Below, piece by piece: positions 7,448 through 15,427 of a DNA stretch of 34,208 nucleotides. Numbering within the stretch: position 1 is the first letter of the stretch; each line of letters begins with the position of its first letter. The position numbers were made by a program, and so were the translations under genes. The notes under the pieces were generated by a model that saw only the letters and a list, made by a program, of their open reading frames with translations, did no database searches and was not told the origin of the DNA. Source of the DNA: Planctomycetota bacterium (GTDB taxonomy: Bacteria; Planctomycetota; JAPUJT01); the NCBI GenBank assembly GCA_027296055.1, contig JAPUJT010000036.1:1-34208 (forward strand), read 5' to 3'.

Positions 7448-8593
7448 ATGGCTCAGTCGGATCGAAAAGCAAACCGGGATCGCGAAAAAGCACAAGCCTC
7501 GGAGGCGAAAGAGGAGGCACAGACCACGGCGCGTTCAGGAAAGCTCGCCGCGGCCGAAGACGACGAGTTCCTCTATGTGGGGATAGATCTCGGAACATCC
7601 CGAAGCTCGATCGCGGCCAGTAACGGCATCCGGTCGGTGATCCCCAGTGTCGTGGGGTGGCCGAAGGACAGCATCGCCAGAAAGCTGCTGAAGACCTCTG
7701 TCCTCGTGGGAAAGGATGCAGAGGAGAATCGTCTCTGCCTCGACATGATCCACCCACTGGAGCACGGCGTGCTCCGCGGCTCCGGAGATGATTCCGATGA
7801 AGGGAAGGCCGCCCTGGAAAGGAGCCTCGCGGCTGCTCGCGAGATCCTCATGCACCTCGTCAAGGAAGTGAAGCCTCTGTCCGGCCAGACGATTTACGGG
7901 GTGATCGGCGCTCCCGCCCAGGCGAGCGTGAAGAACAAGAAAGCATTGATCAAAGTGGCGGAAGGAATCCTCGACGCCGTCATCGTCGTCTCCGAGCCCT
8001 TCTCGGTCGCCTACGGCATGGACCGGCTTCAGGACACGCTGGTCGTCGATATCGGAGCCGGCACGACGGATCTGTGCCGCATGTACGGCGCCTTCCCCAC
8101 GGATGAGGATCAGCTCACCCTGACCGCCGGGGGGGACACGATCGATGAACTGCTCTACCAGAGCCTGGTGGAGCGGAAGACCCAGGCACAGTTCAACCTG
8201 AACATGGTTCGCAAGGCGAAGGAGCAGTTCGGCTTCGTCGATGAGGCCCAGAAGGAGATCAAGGTCGCCTTCCCCGTCGACGGAATCCCCCAGGAGATCG
8301 ACATCACGGAGGAGATGAGGGCCGCATGCAGCAGCATCGTTCCCGAGATTCTCGAATCGATCCAGTTGATGCTTCGGTCGTTCGACCCCGAGTTCCAGCA
8401 CCGGATCCGGCAGAACGTGCTGCTGGCGGGTGGCGGAAGCCAACTCGAGGGGCTCGAGGATGTGATCGAGAGGGGCCTCACCCGACTCGGGGGGGGCAAG
8501 GTAACGCGGGTCGATGAGCCCGTGTTCGCCGGCGCGGGTGGGGCGCTGAAACTGGCGCACGATCTCCCGGCGGACACCTGGAAGCCGCTGTAA
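7448..8593 (+). CDS. Actin-like ATPase of the MamK type
   Basis: A 381-residue bacterial actin. It has a charged extension of about 40 residues, then the phosphate-1 loop GIDLGTSRSS (45-54), a MamK-like stretch VVGWPKD, GAPAQAS, the phosphate-2 loop VVDIGAGTTDLC (about 198-209) and the adenosine loop NVLLAGGGSQLEGL (about 323-336). From memory, features such as RSFDPEFQ...RQNVLLAGGG, EDQLTLT and KEQFGF match MamK much better than MreB, ParM or FtsA. MamK polymers align magnetosomes, but no other mam genes are here, so this is a MamK-family filament protein of another use. The operon mate is a coiled-coil protein. GGAGGAG precedes ATG 7448, and a strong terminator follows the gene. Confidence 0.9.
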   Translation: MAQSDRKANRDREKAQASEAKEEAQTTARSGKLAAAEDDEFLYVGIDLGTSRSSIAASNGIRSVIPSVVGWPKDSIARKLLKTSVLVGKDAEENRLCLDMIHPLEHGVLRGSGDDSDEGKAALERSLAAAREILMHLVKEVKPLSGQTIYGVIGAPAQASVKNKKALIKVAEGILDAVIVVSEPFSVAYGMDRLQDTLVVDIGAGTTDLCRMYGAFPTDEDQLTLTAGGDTIDELLYQSLVERKTQAQFNLNMVRKAKEQFGFVDEAQKEIKVAFPVDGIPQEIDITEEMRAACSSIVPEILESIQLMLRSFDPEFQHRIRQNVLLAGGGSQLEGLEDVIERGLTRLGGGKVTRVDEPVFAGAGGALKLAHDLPADTWKPL

Positions 8594-8621
8594 GGAAGTA
8601 TCGCCAGCAGAGAATAAGCGA

Positions 8622-8672
8622 GGGAGGCCGGGAGCGTGTTGTGTAAGCACGCCCTGGCCTCCCTGCATTTTA
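8622..8672 (+). terminator. Terminator after the actin-like gene
   Basis: GGGAGGCC (8622-8629) pairs with GGCCTCCC (8656-8663). An inner stem around GCGTG/CACGC extends the hairpin, and TGCATTTTA follows. Confidence 0.75.
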
Positions 8673-8719
8673 TGGGCGGTGCGGCGACGGCATCGAGCAG
8701 GTCCCGGCTCCGAAGGCAG

Positions 8720-9562
8720 ATGAGGATGGACCTGGATAGGGCGACAAGTCTCCTGGTGCGCCACCCGACGATCTTCGCCATGAAAGCTCTCGCGAGGCTC
8801 GCCCGGCGGCTGCCCGGACAGCTCGGGCCATCGCGACGCCGGTTTGGTAGCGTCGAATTCGTCTTTCCCGGCCGTGACCACCCAGCGACGAGGGAGATGC
8901 GCTGGGGGCTGTACGAGCCGGAGACGGTCCGTCTCCTGAGACAGCGCCTCCGGCCAGGAGACACATTCATCGATGCGGGTGCCAACATCGGCTATCTCAG
9001 CGCGATCGCCGCAGGCCTCGTCGGACCGGGAGGCCAGGTCCACGCCTTCGAACCGGTCCCGGACTACTTCGAAAGTCTTCAATCTCTCTCCCGGCTGAAC
9101 CGCAGCCGCCGGATCTTCGCTCGAAGAGTCGCCCTGGGGGAGAAGCAGGGCACCGCCTCCATCTCGGTCGCCGCCGGGTCCAACATCGGCTGGAACACGA
9201 TGGTCCCGGGATTCATGCGGCCGGCGGATACGGACCGGATCATCGAGGTCCCGGTCGTCAGGCTCGACGCCTACCTGGAAGATCACGGGATCGGGGAGAT
9301 CGCCCTGATCAAGATCGACACGGAAGGGTTCGAGCTACCAGTCCTTCGCGGCCTCGAGAGGTTCTTCGCAAGCGGAGGGCGTCCCCCGATCATCTGCGAG
9401 GTGGCCCCCGCCGCCTACTCCCTGCTCGGACGAGACGTGAAGGACCTGTTCGAATATCTCGCCGCTTTCTCCTATCGGGCCCGGACGTTGATGGGCAGGC
9501 GGGAGACGGTCCGGCCAGATGAGGTCCTCGATACCATGAACGTCCTCTTCGAATCGACATGA
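8720..9562 (+). CDS. FkbM-family SAM-dependent methyltransferase
   Basis: 280 residues. The class I methyltransferase core is visible: motif I DTFIDAGANIGYLSAIAA, the acidic residue in VHAFEPVPDYFESL, the VPVVRLDAYLEDHGIGEIAL region and IKIDTEGFELPVLRGL, which together are diagnostic of the FkbM family (O-methylation of sugars, polyketides or other small molecules). The frame is open from a GTG at 8636, but that codon lies inside the terminator hairpin of the preceding gene. ATG 8720 is therefore preferred; ATG 8726 or 8672 are possible, and no start has a strong ribosome site. The substrate cannot be told from here. A sugar-modifying role would fit the glycosyltransferase-methyltransferase fusion farther right, but they are not adjacent. 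Confidence 0.82.
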   Translation: MRMDLDRATSLLVRHPTIFAMKALARLARRLPGQLGPSRRRFGSVEFVFPGRDHPATREMRWGLYEPETVRLLRQRLRPGDTFIDAGANIGYLSAIAAGLVGPGGQVHAFEPVPDYFESLQSLSRLNRSRRIFARRVALGEKQGTASISVAAGSNIGWNTMVPGFMRPADTDRIIEVPVVRLDAYLEDHGIGEIALIKIDTEGFELPVLRGLERFFASGGRPPIICEVAPAAYSLLGRDVKDLFEYLAAFSYRARTLMGRRETVRPDEVLDTMNVLFEST

Positions 9563-9603
9563 GCCCGGGCTGAGCAGGAACGCACCCTTGCCGGCGAGGC
9601 TAC

Positions 9604-9632
9604 TTGCAGGGCCCCCCTCAGATGCCTAGAAT
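9604..9632 (+). promoter_or_regulatory. Promoter predicted to give a leaderless mRNA
   Basis: TTGCAG at 9604-9609 and TAGAAT at 9627-9632 with a 17-base spacer. Six bases separate the -10 box from ATG 9639, so position +1 falls on the start codon. Confidence 0.6.
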
Positions 9633-9638
9633 GCCCAC

Positions 9639-11171
9639 ATGGATCAGATCCGCGTTCGGTCCAAGATCAACCGCGTGGCGGTCTTCCCGGACCGCGCCCT
9701 CGTCACTCGCCGGTGTTTCGTCGAGCTCGATTCCGGGGCATGCGAGATCATCTTCGAGCTGATGCCCAGCACGATCATCCCGGGCAGCCTGCGGGCAAAG
9801 GGAACGATCATGGGAGGCGAGAAGGACGGATCGAGCCTGCGCGTCCTCAGCATCGATCACCGGCCTTCCGAATCGAGCCAGAAACACAAGGACCAGCCCA
9901 CGGTCCAGAGCCGGAAGCTCATCGAGTCCCGCGACCGCCTGCGGAACCAGCTCGAGAACCTTCGCCTGCGTCGATCCTTTCTCCTTGGAGTCACAGCGAG
10001 AAGCCGCGACCACATATCGCGGACCCTCGTCCAAAAAGAGCTGACCATCGAGGATTGCGAGCGGATCTCCGACTTCCTCTTCGAGAGCCTCGCCCGCACG
10101 GCGGACGAGATCCGCAAGACCGAGGGGAAGGAGAAGGAACTGGAGGCCAAGCTCGCCCGGACGGAGGACGAGAAGGTCGCCGGGGAAGTGAGCGGCGGCA
10201 GCGCCACTCACGAAGTTCATGTCGGGCTCCACGTCCCTGCCAGCTTGAAGGGGATCCTGGAGCTGTCGTACATGATTCCGGATGCCCGCTGGGCGCCCTT
10301 CTACGAGATCCATGCCAACCCCGGCCAGGAGACGATCATGCTCCACGCCTACGGGATCGTCTCCCAGGAGGCCGGCGAGTCCTGGCCCGACGTCAAGATG
10401 CGGATCGCCACGACCCCGCCGCCGATCGGGGCGAGACGGCCCGAGCTGGAGCCCCTGTTCCTCACCTCGCCGACCAATGGCAAGAAGGAGGGAGACTCGA
10501 AAGACGCCCAGCCTCCGACTCCGGGAACGTCGGAAACCCTGTCGGCATTCGTGCCGGACGGGGTCGGCTGGGACTTCGAGGTGAAACGGCCCGGCACCGT
10601 CCCCGCGGACGGAAGCCCGGTCCGAGCGTTGCTCGGACAGTGGGAGCTCAAGGCGAGCTACGAGTACGTGTGCATCCCCAAACTCTCCGAATTTGCCTTC
10701 CTGCGGGCGCGCATACGGAATACCCGCCGTACCGACCTTCTCCCCGGGCAGGTGAATGTTTTCTACGGATCCGACTTCATCGGCACCGCCGAGATCCCGT
10801 ACGTTTCTCCCGGGTCGGAATTCGAGGCGTATCTGGGCGCGGACTCGACGGTTCGCATCCGCCAGCATGTGGAACAGGAGGGGAAGGGCCGGGGAGGCGT
10901 GATCTCCAAGGTCCATCGCAAGGGTCTACGGGTCAAGATGACGATCCAGAACAACAAGAGCGGTGAGAAGCCGGTGGTCCTGATGGAGCGTATGCCGGTC
11001 TCTCGCCACAAGGAAATCCGGATCAAGGATTCCAAGTTCAGCGAAGAGCCCAAGAAGAAGACCAGGAACGGCATCCTCACCTGGGTGTTCGCCCTGAAGC
11101 CGAAAGAGAAGCGAGAGATCACCTACTCCTACACCGTCGAGTACCCGCGCGGGATGCGCCTGCAGATCTGA
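9639..11171 (+). CDS. MuiA-like protein (DUF4140/DUF4139)
   Basis: 510 residues. The N-terminus INRVAVFPDRALVTRRCFVEL is the DUF4140 signature. A central helical stretch (about 88-190) looks like a coiled coil. The C-terminal half carries DUF4139 landmarks: LSYMIPDARWAPFYEI, WELKASYEYVCIPKLSEFAFLRA, NVFYGSDFIGTAEIPYVSPGSEFEAYLGAD and ITYSYTVEYPRG near the end. The family takes its name from mucoidy inhibitor MuiA and its biochemical role is not established. Most homologues I recall have a signal peptide; this one seems to start directly at the DUF4140 strand, so a cytoplasmic location is possible. No ribosome site precedes ATG 9639, in keeping with a leaderless transcript. The DUF393 gene follows after 10 bases. 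Confidence 0.82.
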   Translation: MDQIRVRSKINRVAVFPDRALVTRRCFVELDSGACEIIFELMPSTIIPGSLRAKGTIMGGEKDGSSLRVLSIDHRPSESSQKHKDQPTVQSRKLIESRDRLRNQLENLRLRRSFLLGVTARSRDHISRTLVQKELTIEDCERISDFLFESLARTADEIRKTEGKEKELEAKLARTEDEKVAGEVSGGSATHEVHVGLHVPASLKGILELSYMIPDARWAPFYEIHANPGQETIMLHAYGIVSQEAGESWPDVKMRIATTPPPIGARRPELEPLFLTSPTNGKKEGDSKDAQPPTPGTSETLSAFVPDGVGWDFEVKRPGTVPADGSPVRALLGQWELKASYEYVCIPKLSEFAFLRARIRNTRRTDLLPGQVNVFYGSDFIGTAEIPYVSPGSEFEAYLGADSTVRIRQHVEQEGKGRGGVISKVHRKGLRVKMTIQNNKSGEKPVVLMERMPVSRHKEIRIKDSKFSEEPKKKTRNGILTWVFALKPKEKREITYSYTVEYPRGMRLQI

Positions 11172-11181
11172 TCCCCCCGTC

Positions 11182-11601
11182 GTGACGTCCGCAGTCTTGA
11201 TCTACGATGGAGAATGCCGCTTCTGCCAGGGTGGCATCGCCTGGGTGCGCGACCGAGCCGTCCCAGGGGAGTTCGAGTATCTCCCTTCCGGATCCCCGGA
11301 TCGGATAGGGCGATTTCCATCACTCTCGAACCAGGACTGCGAGGACGCGATTCAACTGGTGCTCCCCGACGGAACGATCCTTTCCGGGGATCGGGCCGTG
11401 CCGGAGATCCTCCGACGCCTCCGGGGGTGGCGCTGGCTGGGGCTGCTCTTCCGCCTACCGGGAGTGGGCTGGATCGCGCCATCCGTCTATTCCTGGGTGG
11501 CGCGCAACCGGTACGCGATCTCCTGCAGGATGGGCATGGGAGGGAGCGCGGATCCAGGCTCACCGCGCCAGTCTAACGGCCGGCCTCGAGGGCCCTCGTG
11601 A
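11182..11601 (+). CDS. DCC-family thiol-disulfide oxidoreductase-like protein (DUF393)
   Basis: 139 residues from a GTG start 10 bases after the MuiA-like gene. The N-terminus VLIYDGECRFCQGGIAWV carries the D-x-x-C-x-x-C (DCC) signature of DUF393, and the family pattern continues with IQLVLPDGTILSGDRAVPEIL, the GW-rich centre and a C-terminal SVYSWVARNRY helix. The fold is thioredoxin-like with a CxxC pair at about residues 12-15; a redox role is assumed for the family but poorly studied. The last 29 bases overlap the 3' end of the convergent AsmA-like gene, so the final ten codons are shared on opposite strands. Probably co-transcribed with its upstream neighbour. Confidence 0.85.
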   Translation: MTSAVLIYDGECRFCQGGIAWVRDRAVPGEFEYLPSGSPDRIGRFPSLSNQDCEDAIQLVLPDGTILSGDRAVPEILRRLRGWRWLGLLFRLPGVGWIAPSVYSWVARNRYAISCRMGMGGSADPGSPRQSNGRPRGPS

Positions 11602-14600
11602 GAGTGGGGAACGGCTGGTAGTGGACGTCTGGGTCCTCGAGCGTGCCCTCGACACGGGCCGCAGCGATCGTCCCCTTCACCCATTCCCAGAGCCAGCCCA
11701 ACACCGGGATATAGTGAATGAAGGGCCGACCGAGCTCGGGAACCATGACGATGTCCAGAGATCCGTCGTAGCCCACGGTGCCCCGTCCGATCAGGGAGAG
11801 GACCTTGCTGCTCATGACCAGGTTCACGTCGGTCTGCGTTGCCCCGAGTGTGAAGTCGATGGTCATCTCGTCAAACGTCTTCTGATCCGTCAACTCCACG
11901 GGGAGGCTGGAAATCGCCGGGATCTTGAGGAAGTCGCCCTTACGAATCTCCACCTTTCCCCATCCGCTTGTGGACTCCGGGTCCCCCCCCGTTCCATGGA
12001 AATCTAGCTCGGCCGCCACCTTACCGGTGGCGTTTTTCGATTTCTCGTGCGTGGCCAGGGCCTGTTCCAACCTCCCGTCCACCAGATGCAAGTGACCCCT
12101 GTACTTCAGCTCTTCTCCTAGCTCCAGCCAGATAGTTCCGGTGAGGAGTCCCCCGATAATCTTTCCGTAAATGGCCCGATAGGAGAGCTCCCCCTTCGCA
12201 TTCTTGCCGGCCCCGCGGCGATACCACAGATTCGTCGAGAGGTCTTCGATCCGCCTCTCCTTGAACGCCCCGGCCACATTCGAAATCCTGGCCTGCACCT
12301 CTGCGCGACCTGTCGACGGCCCGCCCATGAAGACCGTCGCCGTGCCTTGAAGTCGGCCGGTGAGATCGTCGAATCGAAGCCCTTCGGGACCGAAGCTGAT
12401 GGACATGCCTCGCGCCTCGGCTTCGGCGAGGATGAGGAAGACACCCCCCTCCAGACGGAGACGGAGATCGAGATCGGCCTCCCCCTTCAGGCCGAGGTCC
12501 GACCACGTCTCGGCGACGGAGGCGGGAAGCAGTTTTCTTACCCGCTCCACGAGAGGGAGCCGGTGAGCCCTTATCCAGAGCTGCAGCACCTCGCCGCCGG
12601 CGGAGGAAGTGCCACTCACCTCGATCGTGGCGTCTTTCCCGATGTGTCCGCGGACGCCCACGATCTCCACCCCGTCGCCCCTCGAGCGGATGACGCCCTG
12701 GGCGCCATAGATCGGAATGGGAAAGTCCCGGTAGCGCATCTTGACGTCCGTCGCTCGCGCCTCCCACTCGACGGAGACCTCCCCCGACTCGAATCCCAGG
12801 ACCACATCGACGTCCGCCCACCCCTGCGGCTCGACGTTGTCGAACTGTTCTCTCGCCTCCGGAGGCAGGGCGCTACGCAGAACTGGATCCACGCGGAGGT
12901 CCATGGCCTGAACGCGCACGTTCCCTGTCGTCTCGCCACCGCGGAGATCCAGGTCACCCGAGATCAGGACCACCGCCTCTTCCCTCCTCCCCCGAATCGG
13001 TCCATCTCCCCCGAGGGTCACCGTTCCACGAAGCGGCTCGTCTTCGGGAATCACGAGGTCGACCCGGACGGTCCCCTCGAGACCCCGGATCCGGAGCGGG
13101 AAGTCCACGGGCCGGGCGGTGGCGCCCATCAGCTTCAGGTCACCTTGAACGATGAGAGGACCGTTCCCCTTCCGCGAGACTCGCATCTCTCCCTGGACCA
13201 GGCCCCCCGGATCGAGCTGATCCCAGATCGCCTGTCCTCCTTCGGATATCGCCCAGCGCAAGGTCTCGTCGAGTGGGAGCCCCGTGAAGGCCAGTTGCAG
13301 ATCCAACTCCCCTGCGGCGCCGTCCATCAGCACCTCACCCCGGATGATCGCCTCCCCTCCCCCTTCCAGTGAAGCGAAGAGCCCCGGGATGGAAATCTTT
13401 CCTGTCTCGACGTCCACGCGCACCTCGCCCCTCAGCTGGTCGATCGGATACGGACAGGCGTCGTAGAGGATTCGAGCCCCCTGAGGATAGACGCGAATCT
13501 CCGTGAATCGAACGGCCTCCCCTTCCGGCTGCAGAAGGAGCTCGACCACTCCGCTCAGTTCGCCGCTGGGCTGGAATCGATCGTAGATCGCGTGCGCCTC
13601 CTCTGGGAGGAGCCGGCGGAAGGCCTCATCCAGGGTCATCCTGTTGAACTCGATCCGGAGGCTGCCCGAGAACCGGGACTCGACAGATGTAGCCTCGCCG
13701 TTCGCGAGGATCCATCCGCCGCCGTGCTTGCACTTCAAGTCACGGATCTTCAAACCTTCGGAGTCGAGCGTCAGGTGGCCCGTGATATCCTCCAGCTGTA
13801 CCCGTTCATCACGGGTGTGCACCGCGCTGCCTAGCAGGTCCACCTCGATCTGGTGCCGGAGCTCTCCGTCTGGATCTCGCTGGATGGCCACCACGATATT
13901 CGCGCCACCCGACGGATTGAGCCTATCCCAGATCTCCTTCGCCTCTTCCCCCAGATGTCCGATGGCCTCTCCCAGGTCCGGCGCCATGTCGACTCCCTCC
14001 GCGAGGATGCGAAGGTCGAGCGCCTGTCCGGCTGGCGTACGGATCCAGCTGCCATCTCCGCGGATCCGCCCTTCTCCATGTCGACCGTACAGCCCACGAA
14101 ACCGCACGGTGATCGGCGCCTCCCCAGGGGGGTCGTCCGGGCTGAAGACGACATCCACGTCGAGCGACCCGGAGCCGATCTCCTCGATCTGGTAGGGGAA
14201 GTCGGTGAAGGCCATGCTGACCCTTCGCGGAATCAGTTCGACATGGAGCTTTCCCACTCGGTCCTCAGACCGCGTGAAGCCGATGCCAATCCGACCGAAC
14301 GGTCCCCTCAGATTGAAGAGATCGACGACGTCCTCCAACCCGATGTCCGCTACCTCGAACGCATCCCGCAGGACCTTGTCCGTGACCAGCTCCTCGATGG
14401 ACGCTTCGAGATCGATGTCGGGATTGTCCGACCAGATCGAACGAATCTCGCCGTTCAGCTTCAGGTCGCCATCGCCGAACGACCCCGTCAGATCGATCTT
14501 GACCAGGTCATCCACCAGCTCGAACGTGCCCGCCAGATCCTCTACCGGATAGGGAAAGTGAACGGACCGGATCCGAACCTCCCGCAGCCCCGCCACCGCG

Positions 14601-15400
14601 CGAATTCTCGACGGCTCCTCACCGCTGAATCCGGCGAGCACATCAATATCGAGTCGCAGCCGTCCGGATGGTCGAAGCATCTCGTAGAAACTCGTGGCCG
14701 CGCCCTTGGGAAGACGTCCCGACAGAGCCTCCTCCAGGTCCAGGTCCTCGATACGAATCTTGGCCTCCAGGAGCCCCTCCCGGGGGTCCAATGACAGATG
14801 CTCGACGTGGACCATGCCCACGCCCCTCACCGCGATCTCCTGATGGCGGATCTCGAACTCGCCTCCCCGGAGAACGAGGAGAGACAGGTCCTCTGCGTGG
14901 AAATGATGCACTGTGCTGTCCGGAAAGAGCTTCTGATCCTCGATCGAGATCGCCATGTTCTTCAGTCGAATCTTCTCGACAGGAAGATCCCCCCCCCGCA
15001 GGCCCCTATCCCCGGCCGGAATGTTCAGATTCCCTTCTTCGTCTCGCCGGAGCGCGAGCGTGGCCCCTTCCACGACGACTTCATCCACTCGACCTCGCAA
15101 GAGCGCACGCCAGTTCAAATGAGCCGTGATTCTATTGGACGCGAAGACGTCCTCCGGCTGGCCATCCACCATCCGGAAGAGACGGAATCCGTCTATCTCG
15201 ATCCGATTCCAGGAAGAGACCCGGACCGAGCCGTGCTCCAGCATCAGGGGGGCGACGCCCTCGCGGAGGGTGGTCAGCTCCCTCGTGACGAGGGCTTCGA
15301 GATTGTGGGCCAGGTAGAAACCGTCGAGCGCCAGGATGAGAGTCGCGATACCCCCCAATCCAAGCAAGACCTTCACGCGCTTTTTGGCCGGGATGCTCAA
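11573..15400 (-). CDS. Large AsmA-like envelope protein with seven repeats
   Basis: 1275 residues with one N-terminal membrane helix (about 10-30) and the rest periplasmic beta-rich sequence, typical of the AsmA/TamB/YhdP group, which are thought to form grooved bridges carrying lipids between membranes. The C-terminus (LSLIGRGTVGYDGSLDIVMV; HYIPVLGWLWEWVKGT) matches the AsmA C-terminal pattern. A unit of about 120 residues recurs seven times, marked by a helix ending in [WYF]D-x-[LF]-x-P-x-G near 243, 364, 497, 611, 731, 858 and 971, and by a later FPYPI-like strand near 282, 401, 649, 767 and 893. The start is a TTG at 15400, 27 bases after alr; a GTG a few codons on (MKVLLGLGG) is an alternative. 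Likely in one unit with alr and perhaps tsaB. Confidence 0.82.
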   Translation of the reverse strand: MSIPAKKRVKVLLGLGGIATLILALDGFYLAHNLEALVTRELTTLREGVAPLMLEHGSVRVSSWNRIEIDGFRLFRMVDGQPEDVFASNRITAHLNWRALLRGRVDEVVVEGATLALRRDEEGNLNIPAGDRGLRGGDLPVEKIRLKNMAISIEDQKLFPDSTVHHFHAEDLSLLVLRGGEFEIRHQEIAVRGVGMVHVEHLSLDPREGLLEAKIRIEDLDLEEALSGRLPKGAATSFYEMLRPSGRLRLDIDVLAGFSGEEPSRIRAVAGLREVRIRSVHFPYPVEDLAGTFELVDDLVKIDLTGSFGDGDLKLNGEIRSIWSDNPDIDLEASIEELVTDKVLRDAFEVADIGLEDVVDLFNLRGPFGRIGIGFTRSEDRVGKLHVELIPRRVSMAFTDFPYQIEEIGSGSLDVDVVFSPDDPPGEAPITVRFRGLYGRHGEGRIRGDGSWIRTPAGQALDLRILAEGVDMAPDLGEAIGHLGEEAKEIWDRLNPSGGANIVVAIQRDPDGELRHQIEVDLLGSAVHTRDERVQLEDITGHLTLDSEGLKIRDLKCKHGGGWILANGEATSVESRFSGSLRIEFNRMTLDEAFRRLLPEEAHAIYDRFQPSGELSGVVELLLQPEGEAVRFTEIRVYPQGARILYDACPYPIDQLRGEVRVDVETGKISIPGLFASLEGGGEAIIRGEVLMDGAAGELDLQLAFTGLPLDETLRWAISEGGQAIWDQLDPGGLVQGEMRVSRKGNGPLIVQGDLKLMGATARPVDFPLRIRGLEGTVRVDLVIPEDEPLRGTVTLGGDGPIRGRREEAVVLISGDLDLRGGETTGNVRVQAMDLRVDPVLRSALPPEAREQFDNVEPQGWADVDVVLGFESGEVSVEWEARATDVKMRYRDFPIPIYGAQGVIRSRGDGVEIVGVRGHIGKDATIEVSGTSSAGGEVLQLWIRAHRLPLVERVRKLLPASVAETWSDLGLKGEADLDLRLRLEGGVFLILAEAEARGMSISFGPEGLRFDDLTGRLQGTATVFMGGPSTGRAEVQARISNVAGAFKERRIEDLSTNLWYRRGAGKNAKGELSYRAIYGKIIGGLLTGTIWLELGEELKYRGHLHLVDGRLEQALATHEKSKNATGKVAAELDFHGTGGDPESTSGWGKVEIRKGDFLKIPAISSLPVELTDQKTFDEMTIDFTLGATQTDVNLVMSSKVLSLIGRGTVGYDGSLDIVMVPELGRPFIHYIPVLGWLWEWVKGTIAAARVEGTLEDPDVHYQPFPTLTRALEAGR

Positions 15401-15427
15401 CCTGAAGTCTCGTTAGCCGATGACTCG

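Noticed and set aside
7448..8593. The MamK-like gene as evidence of a magnetosome island
   Set aside because: None of mamA, mamB, mamE, mamI, mamM, mamO, mamP or mamQ is seen in the window; the neighbours are coiled-coil, PilZ and FkbM genes.
8636..8719. N-terminal extension of the FkbM methyltransferase from GTG 8636
   Set aside because: The codon lies inside the hairpin of the upstream terminator; the translated extension has no conserved features.
7535..9286. A 583-codon minus-strand frame opposite the actin and FkbM genes
   Set aside because: Shadow frame of high-GC coding DNA: spans the terminator at 8622-8672, no family motifs, and the plus-strand products are well recognised.
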